DNA of 64,000 nucleotides from positions 248,001 to 312,000 of the forward strand of contig NZ_FNCA01000004.1 in NCBI RefSeq assembly GCF_900100715.1. The letters run 5' to 3'. The stretch comes from Methanolobus vulcani. GTDB taxonomy: Archaea > Halobacteriota > Methanosarcinia > Methanosarcinales > Methanosarcinaceae. The translations under genes and the position numbers were made by a program. Every line of letters begins with the position of its first letter. Positions within the stretch are counted from its first letter, which is position 1. Of this stretch, positions 34,480 to 44,157 are shown piece after piece. Under the pieces are notes generated by a model. That model saw nothing but the letters and a program-made list of their open reading frames with translations, was not told the DNA's origin and did not search any database.

Positions 34480-35262
34480 TTAAACGGAGATTTCATCTTT
34501 CAACTGCTCATAGCAACGAACAAGTAGATTGGGACTTGCTTTCATATCAAGGATAGTAAAATCAAAAAGTCTTGCAAACTCTTCCACCATGGGTTCGAAC
34601 TGCTTCTCATAATAAAGCCCCGTATCCATTTTAGCCACATTCTTATATCCTGCATAATCAAAAACAAACTTTGAGAGCTTAATATTATCCGGATCAGGCG
34701 TCATACCTGCGGATACGACCATCTCACGCCAGTGGGCTGCCCACATAGGTGTCATGAAAAAGGTACCCACACCATTAAAACTCTTAAGTTTCTCAAGATA
34801 TGCGGCCCTGCCACCAAGCACTGCACCAATGCAGTCATCGATAACATCACCATTATTCTCCTTCAGTATGTGCACAGGACATGGAAGATCTGAAAGCTCT
34901 GTATCCACCTTTCCAAGAACATTTCCGCAGAGACCATAAAAAAGAAGGATGCCATCTGAATATTCTGCCATCTCACGTGCTTTGTCATAAACAACTTCTT
35001 TGAGGTGCTCAGGAGTTGCATGCAAAGCAAGCTCAAGCATTTCCACAACAAGAACAAGAGTTTTTGTTTCTTGCAGAAAATCTGAAAGCCTGTTTTCTTT
35101 TACCAGAGTGAAATTACAACCCGAATCCTTCAGTTTAGCCACAAGACCACCACAATCCGCATTATCAACTACTAAGAGATTCGTTATGGAATCGTCATTT
35201 TCAACAATATGAACGATCTCATCCTCAAACATCCTACAGGCAATGAAAGTAAGTACTGGCAT
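34480..35262 (-). CDS. DUF1638 family protein
   Basis: A 260-residue protein of the DUF1638 family, recognised by LTFIACRMFEDEIVHIVEND at the N-terminus, the glycine/cysteine-rich ILLFYGLCGNVLGKV and the LPCPVHILKENNGDVIDDCIG region. Members occur in methylotrophic methanogens and in bacteria near corrinoid-dependent methyltransferase and reductive activation genes. A methylamine- or corrinoid-linked role is therefore possible, but no such neighbours are seen here. Several cysteines could bind metal. The function is not established. Confidence 0.82.
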   Translation of the reverse strand: MPVLTFIACRMFEDEIVHIVENDDSITNLLVVDNADCGGLVAKLKDSGCNFTLVKENRLSDFLQETKTLVLVVEMLELALHATPEHLKEVVYDKAREMAEYSDGILLFYGLCGNVLGKVDTELSDLPCPVHILKENNGDVIDDCIGAVLGGRAAYLEKLKSFNGVGTFFMTPMWAAHWREMVVSAGMTPDPDNIKLSKFVFDYAGYKNVAKMDTGLYYEKQFEPMVEEFARLFDFTILDMKASPNLLVRCYEQLKDEISV

Positions 35263-35384
35263 TTGTCCACACTCTCCATGAAAAAGAAATGTGATTTAAT
35301 CTGAAACCACATTGTATTAGAAACTACCCCTTTGATAGATGAACAGCAATCGTTCAAATCAAACCGATTAACGGAAATATGAAC

Positions 35385-37196
35385 TCACATCTCAAACCTT
35401 GTAACTACTCCATGAAGCTTGTCTGAAGGAAGCTTATAGAACTGAACAAAGGAAGGAGATAATTTCTTCATCAGGGCAAATATTCTCCAGATAACATTAT
35501 CTGTAATGATCTCCTCTTCACCATAAAATATGGTGCGTTCATCTATTCCTTCTGCTCTGAGAATCTCAACAAGATCGATAACTTCCATATATCCCATCTT
35601 GATCTCAAATACCCGTAAACCTTTTGAAATTTCTTCTTTAAATGTTCTATTTACACCAAATGGTTCTTCACTTAAAGAAATTGAAATTACAACATTGTCT
35701 TCATAAATAATCCCATTATCAAACATCGTATGGGTAATGTATTGAGGAACAAAAGACATGTCCCGTGCAAAGAAAAGAGCTGTTCCTTTTATTTTAGATG
35801 CCCTCATGTAAAGCATATTATACTTTTTGAGAAAATCATCGAGCACCATTGGTTTCAGCAATCTGTATAGTCTTTTCTGCCCTGAGGTATAGATCAGTAT
35901 CATACTGAGAAGGATAGCTGCTATGGTAATTGACCAGTAACCCCCATGTGGGATCTTGTACATATTAGCCAGGAGGTACACAAAATCAACAATTGTCACA
36001 AGGAATGCAATTGCTGACTTCAACATATCTTTCCTTATATAGAAGATCAAAGTCATCATAATTCCGGTTATCACCATACTTCCGGTTACTGTCAGTCCGT
36101 ATGCTGCAGCTAATTTATGAGATTCCTTGAATTCATACATAACAAACAACACTGAAATCAGAAGTAACCAGTTAACCACGCTAATGTATATCTGGGATTT
36201 CATTTCTTCTGAGGTATAGTCTATCTTCAGAAGAGGAGCAATCCTTGTACTTATTCCCTGATATACGATTGAGAACATGCCGCTTATCATTGCCTGTGAA
36301 GCTATAATAGTGGCAAGGACACTAAGAATCAGGAAAGGAATATATATTACAGGCGCCTGCTGATAAATCATTTCAAACAAAACATTGGTTGAATTGGGAT
36401 TACGAAGCATGAATGCTCCCTGCCCCAGATAATTCAGAACCAGTGCTACAAATACTATTTTCCATGCTTTTATGATAGGTTCTTTACCCAGATGTCCCAT
36501 GTCAGCGTAAAGCGCCTCACCACCTGTTGCACAAAGAATTACTTCAGACAATACAAAAAAACCTGTCCATCCGTTAGTTAGAACGAATTCAACTGCATAA
36601 TATGGATTTATAGCTTTCAGAACTTCTGGTGTGGAAAAAATAGAAATAACGCCTGAAAATGCAAGTGTACCAAACCATAAGATCATCAAAGGCCCAAAAA
36701 CCCATGCTATCTTTTCAGTACCTTTCCTTTGAATTGAAAAAAGACCTATTGCAATTATTCCGGCAATCAATATCAGCGTATTCTGGTGAATGGCTTCAAG
36801 ACCCGGAATCACACGTAATCCTTCCACAGCACTTAAAATACTGATCGCAGGGGTGATAACTCCATCACCCAGGAGAAAAGAGATACCCACATAGGACAAG
36901 AATGTAATAACACTTACCTTCCTGCCTGATTTGAGTAACGGAACAAGAATTTCTTTTAATACAATGGTTCCGCCTTCACCTTTTTTACCCAAGCTCATTG
37001 CAAGCCAGGAATATTCTATTGTCACAAGTATGATAAGTGTCCAGAAAATAAGAGAGAGAACACCAAGTACGTGTTCTTCTGTCAGCTTAGTAATAATGAA
37101 TATAACTGTGAGAGTATATATTGGACTCGTACCGATGTCTCCAAAGACGAGACCCATGGAGTTTATTATCCCTCTGACATCCATGTTTTTAATCAT
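35385..37196 (-). CDS. kup: KUP/HAK-type potassium transporter
   Basis: A 603-residue potassium uptake protein with about twelve transmembrane helices. Family signatures include GLVFGDIGTSPIYTL at residues 16-30, GKKGEGGTIVLKEILVP, and FLLGDGVITPAISILSAVEGL around 105-125. A C-terminal cytosolic domain of about 150 residues follows. It is transcribed alone. Kup-type carriers are proton-coupled and suit acidic or low-potassium conditions, complementing the Trk system in the same window. Confidence 0.95.
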   Translation of the reverse strand: MIKNMDVRGIINSMGLVFGDIGTSPIYTLTVIFIITKLTEEHVLGVLSLIFWTLIILVTIEYSWLAMSLGKKGEGGTIVLKEILVPLLKSGRKVSVITFLSYVGISFLLGDGVITPAISILSAVEGLRVIPGLEAIHQNTLILIAGIIAIGLFSIQRKGTEKIAWVFGPLMILWFGTLAFSGVISIFSTPEVLKAINPYYAVEFVLTNGWTGFFVLSEVILCATGGEALYADMGHLGKEPIIKAWKIVFVALVLNYLGQGAFMLRNPNSTNVLFEMIYQQAPVIYIPFLILSVLATIIASQAMISGMFSIVYQGISTRIAPLLKIDYTSEEMKSQIYISVVNWLLLISVLFVMYEFKESHKLAAAYGLTVTGSMVITGIMMTLIFYIRKDMLKSAIAFLVTIVDFVYLLANMYKIPHGGYWSITIAAILLSMILIYTSGQKRLYRLLKPMVLDDFLKKYNMLYMRASKIKGTALFFARDMSFVPQYITHTMFDNGIIYEDNVVISISLSEEPFGVNRTFKEEISKGLRVFEIKMGYMEVIDLVEILRAEGIDERTIFYGEEEIITDNVIWRIFALMKKLSPSFVQFYKLPSDKLHGVVTRFEM

Positions 37197-37384
37197 AGAA
37201 TAATTTCCTGTAATTAATATACCCCCTGTTAAATACAGGGCTAATACAAAAGCGTTTGGTTTAAAATATAGTTATACGATTTGCCGTAGCAGTAAAAATC
37301 CCATTCGTATGAAATACTGACAAAATTTGTATAATCTCTGGCAAAGATTAATAAGTCTTGATTAAGAACTCTAAAAGAAACTAC

Positions 37385-37717
37385 ATGGAAATAATGAGCT
37401 ATCTTTATCTGGCATTTGCTATCATTTTTGAGATTTGCGGAACCACTTGCATGAAATTATCAGCGGGCCTGACAAAGCCACTGCCATCTGTACTTATCTT
37501 TGTGTTCTATGGAATAAGTTTCATATCATTCACCATTGCCCTGAAAAAAATAGAGGTAAGTGTAGCCTATGCGATCTGGGCAGGACTTGGTGTTGCCATG
37601 ATATCTGCCATAGGGCATTTTGGATTTGGCGAACCTATGCCACCTGTCAGAATTGCATTCCTGGTCCTCATTGCAATAGGTGTTATAGGACTGCACCTGA
37701 GCAGCAGTGTTAACTAA
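37385..37717 (+). CDS. SMR family multidrug/quaternary-ammonium transporter
   Basis: A 110-residue small multidrug resistance protein with four transmembrane helices. The essential membrane glutamate is in helix 1 (AFAIIFEICGTTCMKLSAG). The conserved helix 3 segment KIEVSVAYAIWAGLGVAMISAIG and the loop GFGEPM are present. The frame extends nine codons further upstream to a TTG, but the ATG at 37385 gives the standard length. In a methylotrophic methanogen it could export quaternary ammonium compounds or guanidinium; the substrate is not determined by sequence. Confidence 0.9.
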   Translation: MEIMSYLYLAFAIIFEICGTTCMKLSAGLTKPLPSVLIFVFYGISFISFTIALKKIEVSVAYAIWAGLGVAMISAIGHFGFGEPMPPVRIAFLVLIAIGVIGLHLSSSVN

Positions 37718-37719
37718 AC

Positions 37720-38511
37720 TCAGGAACTTCTGAGCATTTCTTTTTTGAACATCCCATACTCATCAAAGCCTCTGTATATCAGGACAAATACTCCCAGAAG
37801 CACATTCACCATGGTTGTTACATATATTGCAAGCATGATGGCTATCTGGTATTTTATTGCAACAAGAGGGCTTGCACCGGCAAGAATCTGACCGGTCATC
37901 ATTCCAGGAAGGAAGACTATTCCTATTGTGGCCATATTTGCAATTGTAGGCTTTAGTGCAACCCTGATGCTTTTACGAAGATATGGGACAAGTGCTTCTA
38001 TCTTTTCAGCCCCCATTGACAAGCGGAAAAGATATCGATTTTCATTTCTCTGTATCTCATTGCAGAAATTATCCATTCCAATTACATTGGCTTTAAGTGA
38101 ATTACCCAGTACCATGCCTGCAATAGGTATGAAATATCTTGCATCAAAAAGATCAGTGAGGTCTATTATGAATTTATTGAAGTAGAGCAACATAGTATAA
38201 TTGGTCACTGCCATGAAAATAGTGAGCAATGGCAGCAGATTTTGTGTTTTCAACTCCGCATTTTTCAGAACAGTATGTGATGCCACAAAAACCATTACAA
38301 GCACCCACACAATATTGAGTACTGGATTATTCAGGTCAAATACAAAAGTTAGAAAAACACCAACAAGGAGGAGTTGAAGGACCATCCTTAATGCACTTTC
38401 AAGTGTTGAAGAAATTAATTTCAGATCCAAGTAATAGCTTATAAGAACAGGTATAATAAGCAGGAAGAAAGAAAAAAACATTCCTTCAAGGCTTATATCA
38501 TATGTTACCAT
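37720..38511 (-). CDS. fetB: ABC transporter permease, FetB/UPF0014 family
   Basis: A 263-residue membrane protein with about seven helices, typical of the FetB (YbbM) family. Signatures include ESALRMVLQLLLVGVFLTFV near residue 38 and the cytoplasmic coupling region ALKPTIANMATIGIVFLPGMMTGQILAGASP. In Escherichia coli FetAB exports iron and protects from peroxide stress. Its start overlaps the fetA-like stop by 1 bp. The adjacent divergent peroxiredoxin gene fits such a role. Confidence 0.88.
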   Translation of the reverse strand: MVTYDISLEGMFFSFFLLIIPVLISYYLDLKLISSTLESALRMVLQLLLVGVFLTFVFDLNNPVLNIVWVLVMVFVASHTVLKNAELKTQNLLPLLTIFMAVTNYTMLLYFNKFIIDLTDLFDARYFIPIAGMVLGNSLKANVIGMDNFCNEIQRNENRYLFRLSMGAEKIEALVPYLRKSIRVALKPTIANMATIGIVFLPGMMTGQILAGASPLVAIKYQIAIMLAIYVTTMVNVLLGVFVLIYRGFDEYGMFKKEMLRSS

Positions 38512-39143
38512 CAGTTCACCCTACCTGAGAAGTCAATTACCTTCATTGCTTTAGTTTCCCATTCCCTGTCATGAGAAATTGCAAGTACTGTCCATTGTGG
38601 ATTATCAAAGAATATGTCTACAACCTTCTGTTTCAAACCTGTGTCAAGTTCTGATGTAACCTCATCAAGAAGGAAAATATCTTTGCCTGAAAGTAATGCA
38701 AGGACTAAAACCACTCTTTGTTTTTCGCCACCTGACAGTTTCATGTATTCTTTATTCACCAGATCAGGAGAAAGAGACAGGCGATTGAGCAGTTTCTCAA
38801 GATCACTTTTACCATTGTTATTTCTGTTAGCTTTGAATGAGAAGACCTCATCAATGAGATCTGATACCTTTCCTTCTGCTATGTCGGTATCCTGAGAGAC
38901 ATAAGCGACCTTTTTTCTGATATCCCATATGTTATCGGCATCTACAGGAACCCCTTCCAGGTATATTTCACCGGAGTTATATTTTCCAAACCCCATTATC
39001 ATTCTGAAAAGTGTTGATTTTCCAATTCCGGAATTCCCTTTTATTAATATTTTCTCACCTTTTAATATTGAGAAATTAAAATCTGAAAGAATTGATTTTC
39101 CATCATAACTAACAGAAAGGTTTTGAATATCCAATAGCCCCAT
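38511..39143 (-). CDS. fetA: ABC transporter ATP-binding protein, FetA-like
   Basis: A 210-residue ATPase subunit. Walker A is GNSGIGKST (residues 36-44), the Q-loop is VAYVSQDT, the signature motif is LSGGEKQRV, Walker B is DIFLLDEVTSELD, and the switch histidine is in AISHDREWE. It pairs with the downstream permease. The promoter region shared with the divergent peroxiredoxin gene contains a perfect 19-bp palindrome. Confidence 0.9.
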   Translation of the reverse strand: MGLLDIQNLSVSYDGKSILSDFNFSILKGEKILIKGNSGIGKSTLFRMIMGFGKYNSGEIYLEGVPVDADNIWDIRKKVAYVSQDTDIAEGKVSDLIDEVFSFKANRNNNGKSDLEKLLNRLSLSPDLVNKEYMKLSGGEKQRVVLVLALLSGKDIFLLDEVTSELDTGLKQKVVDIFFDNPQWTVLAISHDREWETKAMKVIDFSGRVN

Positions 39144-39212
39144 TATGATTTACTCCAGTAATACATAGATGAAATTTACGTTATTGCCATAAGCTGTATG
39201 CGGATATAGCTT

Positions 39213-39231
39213 CCCAATATAGAATATTGGG
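39213..39231. promoter_or_regulatory. 19-bp palindromic operator between fetAB and peroxiredoxin
   Basis: CCCAATAT-AGA-ATATTGGG is a perfect 8-bp inverted repeat centred in the 254-bp gap between the divergent fetA-like gene and the peroxiredoxin gene. It lies about 70 bp upstream of the fetA ATG and 25-40 bp upstream of the TATA box for the peroxiredoxin. A dimeric regulator could control both genes from here. Confidence 0.6.
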
Positions 39232-39254
39232 TCCTATTTACATAATATAGCTCA

Positions 39255-39338
39255 GATATATATAGAGCTATTACTTACTTAGTTGTGGGTTGGTCTGACA
39301 TATACTTACAACTCTGCCCCCGATAAGAAACCAACCCA
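39255..39338 (+). promoter_or_regulatory. Peroxiredoxin promoter with 9-bp leader hairpin
   Basis: A TATA box (GATATATATAGAG, 39255-39267) predicts transcription start near 39287. TGGGTTGGT at 39286-39294 pairs perfectly with ACCAACCCA at 39330-39338, enclosing a 35-nt loop with a C-run. The mRNA leader (about 110 nt) would thus begin with a stable stem-loop. It might protect the mRNA end, act as a regulator binding site, or be a separate small RNA. Confidence 0.5.
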
Positions 39339-39397
39339 AAATCTCTTTCATATAAGATTCAGAGTCCGGAAACAATCTTTTTGCTTAAACTCTTTAA

Positions 39398-39904
39398 ATG
39401 AAAACATACATAGAATATGTCATGAGCAAGAATTCACTTACAGAAGGACATAAAGCTCCTGAGTTTTGTCTTCCAGACCAGGATGAGAATAATGTATGTC
39501 TCAAGGATTTCGCTGGAAAATGGGTTGTTCTTTACTTCTATCCAAAGGATAACACCTCAGGATGTACAAAGGAAGCACAGGACTTTACAGCTCTTAAAGG
39601 TGACTTTGAATCAGAGAATGCTGTTATTCTTGGAGTAAGTAAAGACAGTGTTAAGTCACATATAAAATTCATCGAGAAAAAAGAACTTGGAATTACCCTT
39701 CTTTCAGATGAAGAAACAACAATTCATCAGAAGTATGACGTCTGGAGAATAAAGAAGAACTATGGCAAAGAATACCTTGGAACAGTCAGGTCAACCTTCC
39801 TTATTGATAATGAAGGAAATATTGCAAGGATATGGGACAATGTTAAAACTAAGGAACATGCAGAAAAAGTACTTGCAACTCTGAAAGAAATCAAAGCTAA
39901 CTAA
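39398..39904 (+). CDS. Thioredoxin-dependent peroxiredoxin (Bcp/PrxQ family)
   Basis: A 168-residue thiol peroxidase that reduces peroxides. The fold core KAPEFCLPDQDENNVCLKDF leads to the active-site motif YPKDNTSGCTKEAQDF, with the peroxidatic cysteine in SGCTKEA. The usual PrxQ resolving cysteine five residues later (as in CTKEAC) is replaced by glutamine, so it is either one-cysteine type or uses one of the two extra cysteines near the N-terminus. The start may be the ATG at 39398 or, giving a more usual N-terminus, the ATG at 39422 (MSKNSLTEGHKAP). Confidence 0.92.
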   Translation: MKTYIEYVMSKNSLTEGHKAPEFCLPDQDENNVCLKDFAGKWVVLYFYPKDNTSGCTKEAQDFTALKGDFESENAVILGVSKDSVKSHIKFIEKKELGITLLSDEETTIHQKYDVWRIKKNYGKEYLGTVRSTFLIDNEGNIARIWDNVKTKEHAEKVLATLKEIKAN

Positions 39905-39920
39905 ATTGATAAATTAGAAA

Positions 39921-40094
39921 CTAGAAATTGATATAATCGGATATTGTGCTGAATATCAAAATATAACCAAGTGCCAGCATAATAAGGGATATGTACCATG
40001 CCCATCTGAGAATTCTACCAAGATTCTCAGGTTGCATCATTTTTAGAAAAAAACGATCGACCGCGCTTGGCCGATCTTCTGGAACATCGTTCAT
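39921..40094 (-). CDS. ahaG: A-type ATP synthase operon small membrane protein (AhaG-like, 57 aa)
   Basis: A 57-residue protein. After a charged N-terminus (MNDVPEDRPSAVDRFFLKMM) it has one transmembrane helix (about residues 31-50, WAWYISLIMLALGYILIF). It follows ahaD by 20 bp on the same strand. The Methanosarcina mazei operon is described as ending with a small gene ahaG at this place, and this gene fits in size and position. The function of AhaG is not established. Confidence 0.75.
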   Translation of the reverse strand: MNDVPEDRPSAVDRFFLKMMQPENLGRILRWAWYISLIMLALGYILIFSTISDYINF

Positions 40095-40114
40095 AAAAAA
40101 AGGTTATCAAAGGA

Positions 40115-40732
40115 TTATCCTTTGATCCTCTTGAGTCTGAAGGTGTTTTCCCTCTCCATCTCTTCGAGACGGAGCCTAATGAAGACCATTGCTTCCTGTA
40201 GTTCAGGTATAACCTTGAACTCGAGAGCATTGACACGCCTTTTTGTCTTCTCGATATCATCAAGAAGCTTTTTCATGGTTGTCTCTATCTCTGCTGCAAG
40301 GATGATCTTTTCTACGAGATGCTCATAAGCATCTGCTGCCTCATCGGTGTATGAACTGGTACCAAGAATACCATAACCTCTTTCGTGTATGGATTTCTTA
40401 ACACTGGATGATTCGATCTTTGGAACAACCACACCCATGATGTTACGACTTTCCAGCTCAATTTCAGGCTTGCTCTGAAGTGCAAAAGCTGTGGATTTGA
40501 CGGTAATTGTACCGTCAACAGCATTTGCAATACCGATCTTACGGGAAGCTTCTTCATAGGCGGCATCCAGCTCAGATCTGACATCCTTAGCCTTGCTGAG
40601 AATCTCAAAGAACTCAAGGATAAGACCATCTCTCTTCATCTTAAGCAGCTTGTGACCACTCTGTGAGAGCTTGATTTTTTTCTTGATCTCAATGAGTTCT
40701 GATCGAGTTGGTTTTACATCTTTCACGCCCAT
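40115..40732 (-). CDS. ahaD: A-type ATP synthase subunit D
   Basis: A 205-residue central-stalk subunit with long N- and C-terminal helices forming a coiled coil. The N-terminal signature [33 protein letters not shown] is typical, and the C-terminal helix reads [31 protein letters not shown]. It turns inside the A3B3 head to couple rotation with catalysis. Start ATG at 40732 with AAGGTGATCC upstream, a strong ribosome binding site. It is 17 bp after ahaB. Confidence 0.95.
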   Translation of the reverse strand: MGVKDVKPTRSELIEIKKKIKLSQSGHKLLKMKRDGLILEFFEILSKAKDVRSELDAAYEEASRKIGIANAVDGTITVKSTAFALQSKPEIELESRNIMGVVVPKIESSSVKKSIHERGYGILGTSSYTDEAADAYEHLVEKIILAAEIETTMKKLLDDIEKTKRRVNALEFKVIPELQEAMVFIRLRLEEMERENTFRLKRIKG

Positions 40733-40749
40733 GTTGGATCACCTTTAAG

Positions 40750-42129
40750 TTAGTTGCTCTTGTGAGCAGGGTGGTACTTCTCGATATACTTGTTATCGAT
40801 CCTGGTAAGCAGAGCTTCCGGAAGCTCAGAGAGAATGTCCCAGCCAACCTGAAGTGTGTCTTCAATTGACCTGTCTTCATCTCTTCCCTGACGTACGAAT
40901 CTGTCTTCGAACAGATCTGCGAATTCAAGAATCCTCTGGTCTCTCTCGGACAATGCCTCCTTACCTACGATAGCCACAAGACCTCTGAGGTCACGACCTT
41001 CTGCATAACCAGCATACATCTGGTCAGATACTGCTTTGTGGTCATCCCTAGTCTTTCCTTCACCTATACCTGAGTTCATCAGACGTGACAGTGATGGAAG
41101 AACATTGATTGGTGGGTAGATACCCTTCATATGAAGTTCCCTGGAAACTACGATCTGACCTTCTGTGATATAACCTGACAGATCGGGGATCGGGTGGGTA
41201 ATATCGTCACCTGGCATGGTAAGGATTGAGAACTGTGTTACAGATCCCTTTCTTCCCTTGATTACACCTGCACGCTCATAGAGTGATGCAAGGTCAGTGT
41301 ACATGTAACCTGGGTAACCACGTCTACCTGGTACTTCTTCACGGGCTGCGCCCATCTGACGGAGTGCTTCACAGTAGTTTGTGATGTCAGTAAGGATAAC
41401 AAGTACGTGCATATCGTGCTCGTATGCAAGATACTCTGCAGCTGTAAGAGCCATCCTTGGTGTGATGATACGTTCTACAGCAGGGTCGTCTGCAAGGTTA
41501 AGGAAAACCACAGCTCTCTCAAGAGCACCGGTCTTCTCGAAGTCTTCCATGAAGTACTGGGCTTCTTCGTTTGTGATACCCATTGCAGCGAATACTACTG
41601 CGAAATCTTCAGTGGAACCAGGAACCTTTGCCTGACGTGCGATCTGAAGAGCGATCTCGTTGTGTGGAAGACCTGATCCTGAGAAAATAGGAAGCTTCTG
41701 TCCACGAACAAGTGTGTTTGTACCGTCAATGGTAGAGATACCTGTCTGGATAAAGTCCTCTGGTGGCATCCTTGAATATGGGTTCATTGATGCACCGTTT
41801 ACATCGATCCTGTCTTCCGGAACAATACGTGGTCCACCATCGAGTGGTTCACCTGCACCGGACAGAATACGACCGAGCATGTCCTTTGATACAGGGAGTT
41901 TAATTGTCTCACCGGAGAACACTACACCAGACTCTTCGTTGAGTCCGCCTGTACCTTCGAATACCTGAACTGCTACAACATCAGCGGAGGTATCAAGAAC
42001 CTGACCTCTCTTTGTTGTGCCGTCTGGAAGGTTGATGTGAACAAGTTCACCGTAACCTACTGGTTCAGTCTTCTCGAGAAAAATCAGCGGTCCGGCGATT
42101 TCTGTGATCGTCTTATATTCCTTGGTCAT
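40750..42129 (-). CDS. ahaB: A-type ATP synthase subunit B
   Basis: A 459-residue non-catalytic nucleotide-binding subunit of the A3B3 hexamer. It begins [20 protein letters not shown]. It has a degenerate P-loop region ([22 protein letters not shown]) as expected for B subunits, and the [18 protein letters not shown] region. The open frame extends to 42183, but the ATG at 42129 has GGAGGCAACT upstream and lies 1 bp beyond the ahaA stop codon. Full length. Confidence 0.97.
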   Translation of the reverse strand: MTKEYKTITEIAGPLIFLEKTEPVGYGELVHINLPDGTTKRGQVLDTSADVVAVQVFEGTGGLNEESGVVFSGETIKLPVSKDMLGRILSGAGEPLDGGPRIVPEDRIDVNGASMNPYSRMPPEDFIQTGISTIDGTNTLVRGQKLPIFSGSGLPHNEIALQIARQAKVPGSTEDFAVVFAAMGITNEEAQYFMEDFEKTGALERAVVFLNLADDPAVERIITPRMALTAAEYLAYEHDMHVLVILTDITNYCEALRQMGAAREEVPGRRGYPGYMYTDLASLYERAGVIKGRKGSVTQFSILTMPGDDITHPIPDLSGYITEGQIVVSRELHMKGIYPPINVLPSLSRLMNSGIGEGKTRDDHKAVSDQMYAGYAEGRDLRGLVAIVGKEALSERDQRILEFADLFEDRFVRQGRDEDRSIEDTLQVGWDILSELPEALLTRIDNKYIEKYHPAHKSN

Positions 42130-42130
42130 C

Positions 42131-43861
42131 TTAGTTGCCTCCAAGTGCTGCAAATTCCTTGTCCATCTTTTCCATGACAACATTCAGTGCATCATCGAAG
42201 TTCTCTTCGAATTTGACCTTGGCAAGATCGTCCTTAGACTCTACTGAGAGGATATCCTTCATTGGGATTCCTGCTTCCAGTGATGCCTGTGCCATGTCAC
42301 TGTACTTGGAGATTGCTTTGAGTAATTTATACTGTTTATCGAATGGACAGTATGTGTCAACAGGGTGGAATGCGTTCTGCTGAAGGAAGTATTCCCTGAG
42401 CATACGGCAGATCTCAAGAATCAACTGCTGGTCTTCCGGAAGTGCATCGGAACCAACAAGCTGTACGATCTCCTGAAGTTCGGATTCCTGCTGGAGAAGA
42501 TCCATTGCATTGTCCCTGAGTGGTACCCAGTCAGGTGCAACGTTCTCTGCAAACCAGTCAGAAAGACCCTGGGTGTACAGACTGTAACTTGTAAGCCAGT
42601 CAATGGATGGGAAGTGTCTCCTCTGTGCAAGTTTTGCATCCAGTGCCCAGAACACTTTTACGATACGGAGAGTGTTCTGTGTAACAGGCTCTGAGAAGTC
42701 ACCACCAGGTGGTGATACTGCACCAATAACTGTAATTGAACCTTCTTCTGCTGCAAGTGACTTTACTGCACCTGCACGCTCATAGAACTCTGAGAGTCTT
42801 GCAGAAAGGTATGCTGGATAACCTTCTTCACCAGGCATTTCTTCAAGCCTTGAGGAAATTTCTCTCATTGCTTCTGCCCATCTGGATGATGAGTCTGCCA
42901 TAAGTGATACATCGTATCCCATGTCACGGTAGTATTCTGCAATTGTGATACCTGTGTAAACAGATGCTTCACGAGCAGCTACAGGCATGTTGGATGTGTT
43001 TGCGATAAGAACTGTACGTTCCATGAGAGGACGACCGGTCTTTGGGTCCTGGAGTTCAGGGAACTCATTCAGTACATCAGCCATCTCATTTCCACGTTCT
43101 CCACATCCAATATATACTACAATGTCAGTGTCACTCCATTTTGCAAGCTGCTGCTGTGTAACAGTCTTTCCTGAACCGAATGGACCAGGGATAGCTGCTG
43201 TACCTCCCTTTGCTACAGGGAAGAGACCGTCAAGGATTCTCTGACCTGTAATAAGAGGTCTTTTTGGAATGAATTTCTTGTCTACTGGACGTGGCATTCT
43301 TACAGGCCACTTCTGCATCATGGAAATTTCGGTACCGTCTGTGAGTACACAGATCGTTTCGTCTACCTTGAACTTTCCTGACTTTATCTCTTCAACTGTA
43401 CCGGAAACTGTTGGTGGCACCATGATCTTGTGCTCAACGTTCTCTGTTTCCTGTACAACACCAATTGTCTGACCGCCCTTTACGGAATCGCCACTTGATA
43501 CAGTAGCCTTGAATTCCCATACTCTTTCACGGTCAAGACCGTTGGCAGTCACACCTCTGCTAATGAAGTCTCCCATCTTTTCCTGGAGAACTTTCAGAGG
43601 TCTCTGAATACCATCATAAATACTTTCTAATAAACCTGGACCGAGCTCTACAGAGAGGGACATTCCAGTGTTCACTACAGGCTCACCTGGCTTGATACCA
43701 GATGTATCCTCATATACCTGAACAGTGGCTTTGTCACCTTCAATTCTGATAACTTCGCCCATAAGACCTTCGTGACCAACGTGTACCACATCGTACATCT
43801 TTGGCTTTATACCCATAATAGTAACGACAGGTCCGGCCACACGATAAACTTCACCTTTCAT
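42131..43861 (-). CDS. ahaA: A-type ATP synthase catalytic subunit A
   Basis: A 576-residue catalytic subunit. The P-loop is [12 protein letters not shown] (around residue 230), the non-homologous insertion of A subunits is present upstream of it, and the catalytic glutamate region [12 protein letters not shown] and the [25 protein letters not shown] segment are clear. A GTG at 43867 is in frame, but the ATG at 43861 ([13 protein letters not shown]) overlaps the ahaF stop by ATGA and is preferred. No intein interrupts the P-loop region. Confidence 0.97.
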   Translation of the reverse strand: MKGEVYRVAGPVVTIMGIKPKMYDVVHVGHEGLMGEVIRIEGDKATVQVYEDTSGIKPGEPVVNTGMSLSVELGPGLLESIYDGIQRPLKVLQEKMGDFISRGVTANGLDRERVWEFKATVSSGDSVKGGQTIGVVQETENVEHKIMVPPTVSGTVEEIKSGKFKVDETICVLTDGTEISMMQKWPVRMPRPVDKKFIPKRPLITGQRILDGLFPVAKGGTAAIPGPFGSGKTVTQQQLAKWSDTDIVVYIGCGERGNEMADVLNEFPELQDPKTGRPLMERTVLIANTSNMPVAAREASVYTGITIAEYYRDMGYDVSLMADSSSRWAEAMREISSRLEEMPGEEGYPAYLSARLSEFYERAGAVKSLAAEEGSITVIGAVSPPGGDFSEPVTQNTLRIVKVFWALDAKLAQRRHFPSIDWLTSYSLYTQGLSDWFAENVAPDWVPLRDNAMDLLQQESELQEIVQLVGSDALPEDQQLILEICRMLREYFLQQNAFHPVDTYCPFDKQYKLLKAISKYSDMAQASLEAGIPMKDILSVESKDDLAKVKFEENFDDALNVVMEKMDKEFAALGGN

Positions 43862-44157
43862 TTCCACAGATCTACACCTACCGATTGCTTTATTTTTTCC
43901 CTTAAATTCGAACTTTCACCACTACCACCGAGAGTCACAACAGTTGGCTCAACAGAATCGCTGATAGTGTATCTCAACATCTCCGGTAGTCCATTCAGAT
44001 CATCACCGTGCATTATCAGAATGCCGACTTCTCGATCCTCAAGTATTTTCTCTACAGTAGGCTCAAGTTCGCCATTATTAACTTCAAATATCTTTTTGAT
44101 ACCCGCAAGTCTGAAACCTGTTACAAACTCGCTATTTCCTACCACTGCTAATTCCAT
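43858..44157 (-). CDS. ahaF: A-type ATP synthase subunit F
   Basis: A 99-residue subunit of the central stalk. Its Rossmann-like fold starts [20 protein letters not shown], with the family segment [19 protein letters not shown] in the middle. It binds subunit D and is thought to regulate the motor. It overlaps ahaC (1 bp) and ahaA (4 bp). Confidence 0.94.
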   Translation of the reverse strand: MELAVVGNSEFVTGFRLAGIKKIFEVNNGELEPTVEKILEDREVGILIMHGDDLNGLPEMLRYTISDSVEPTVVTLGGSGESSNLREKIKQSVGVDLWK

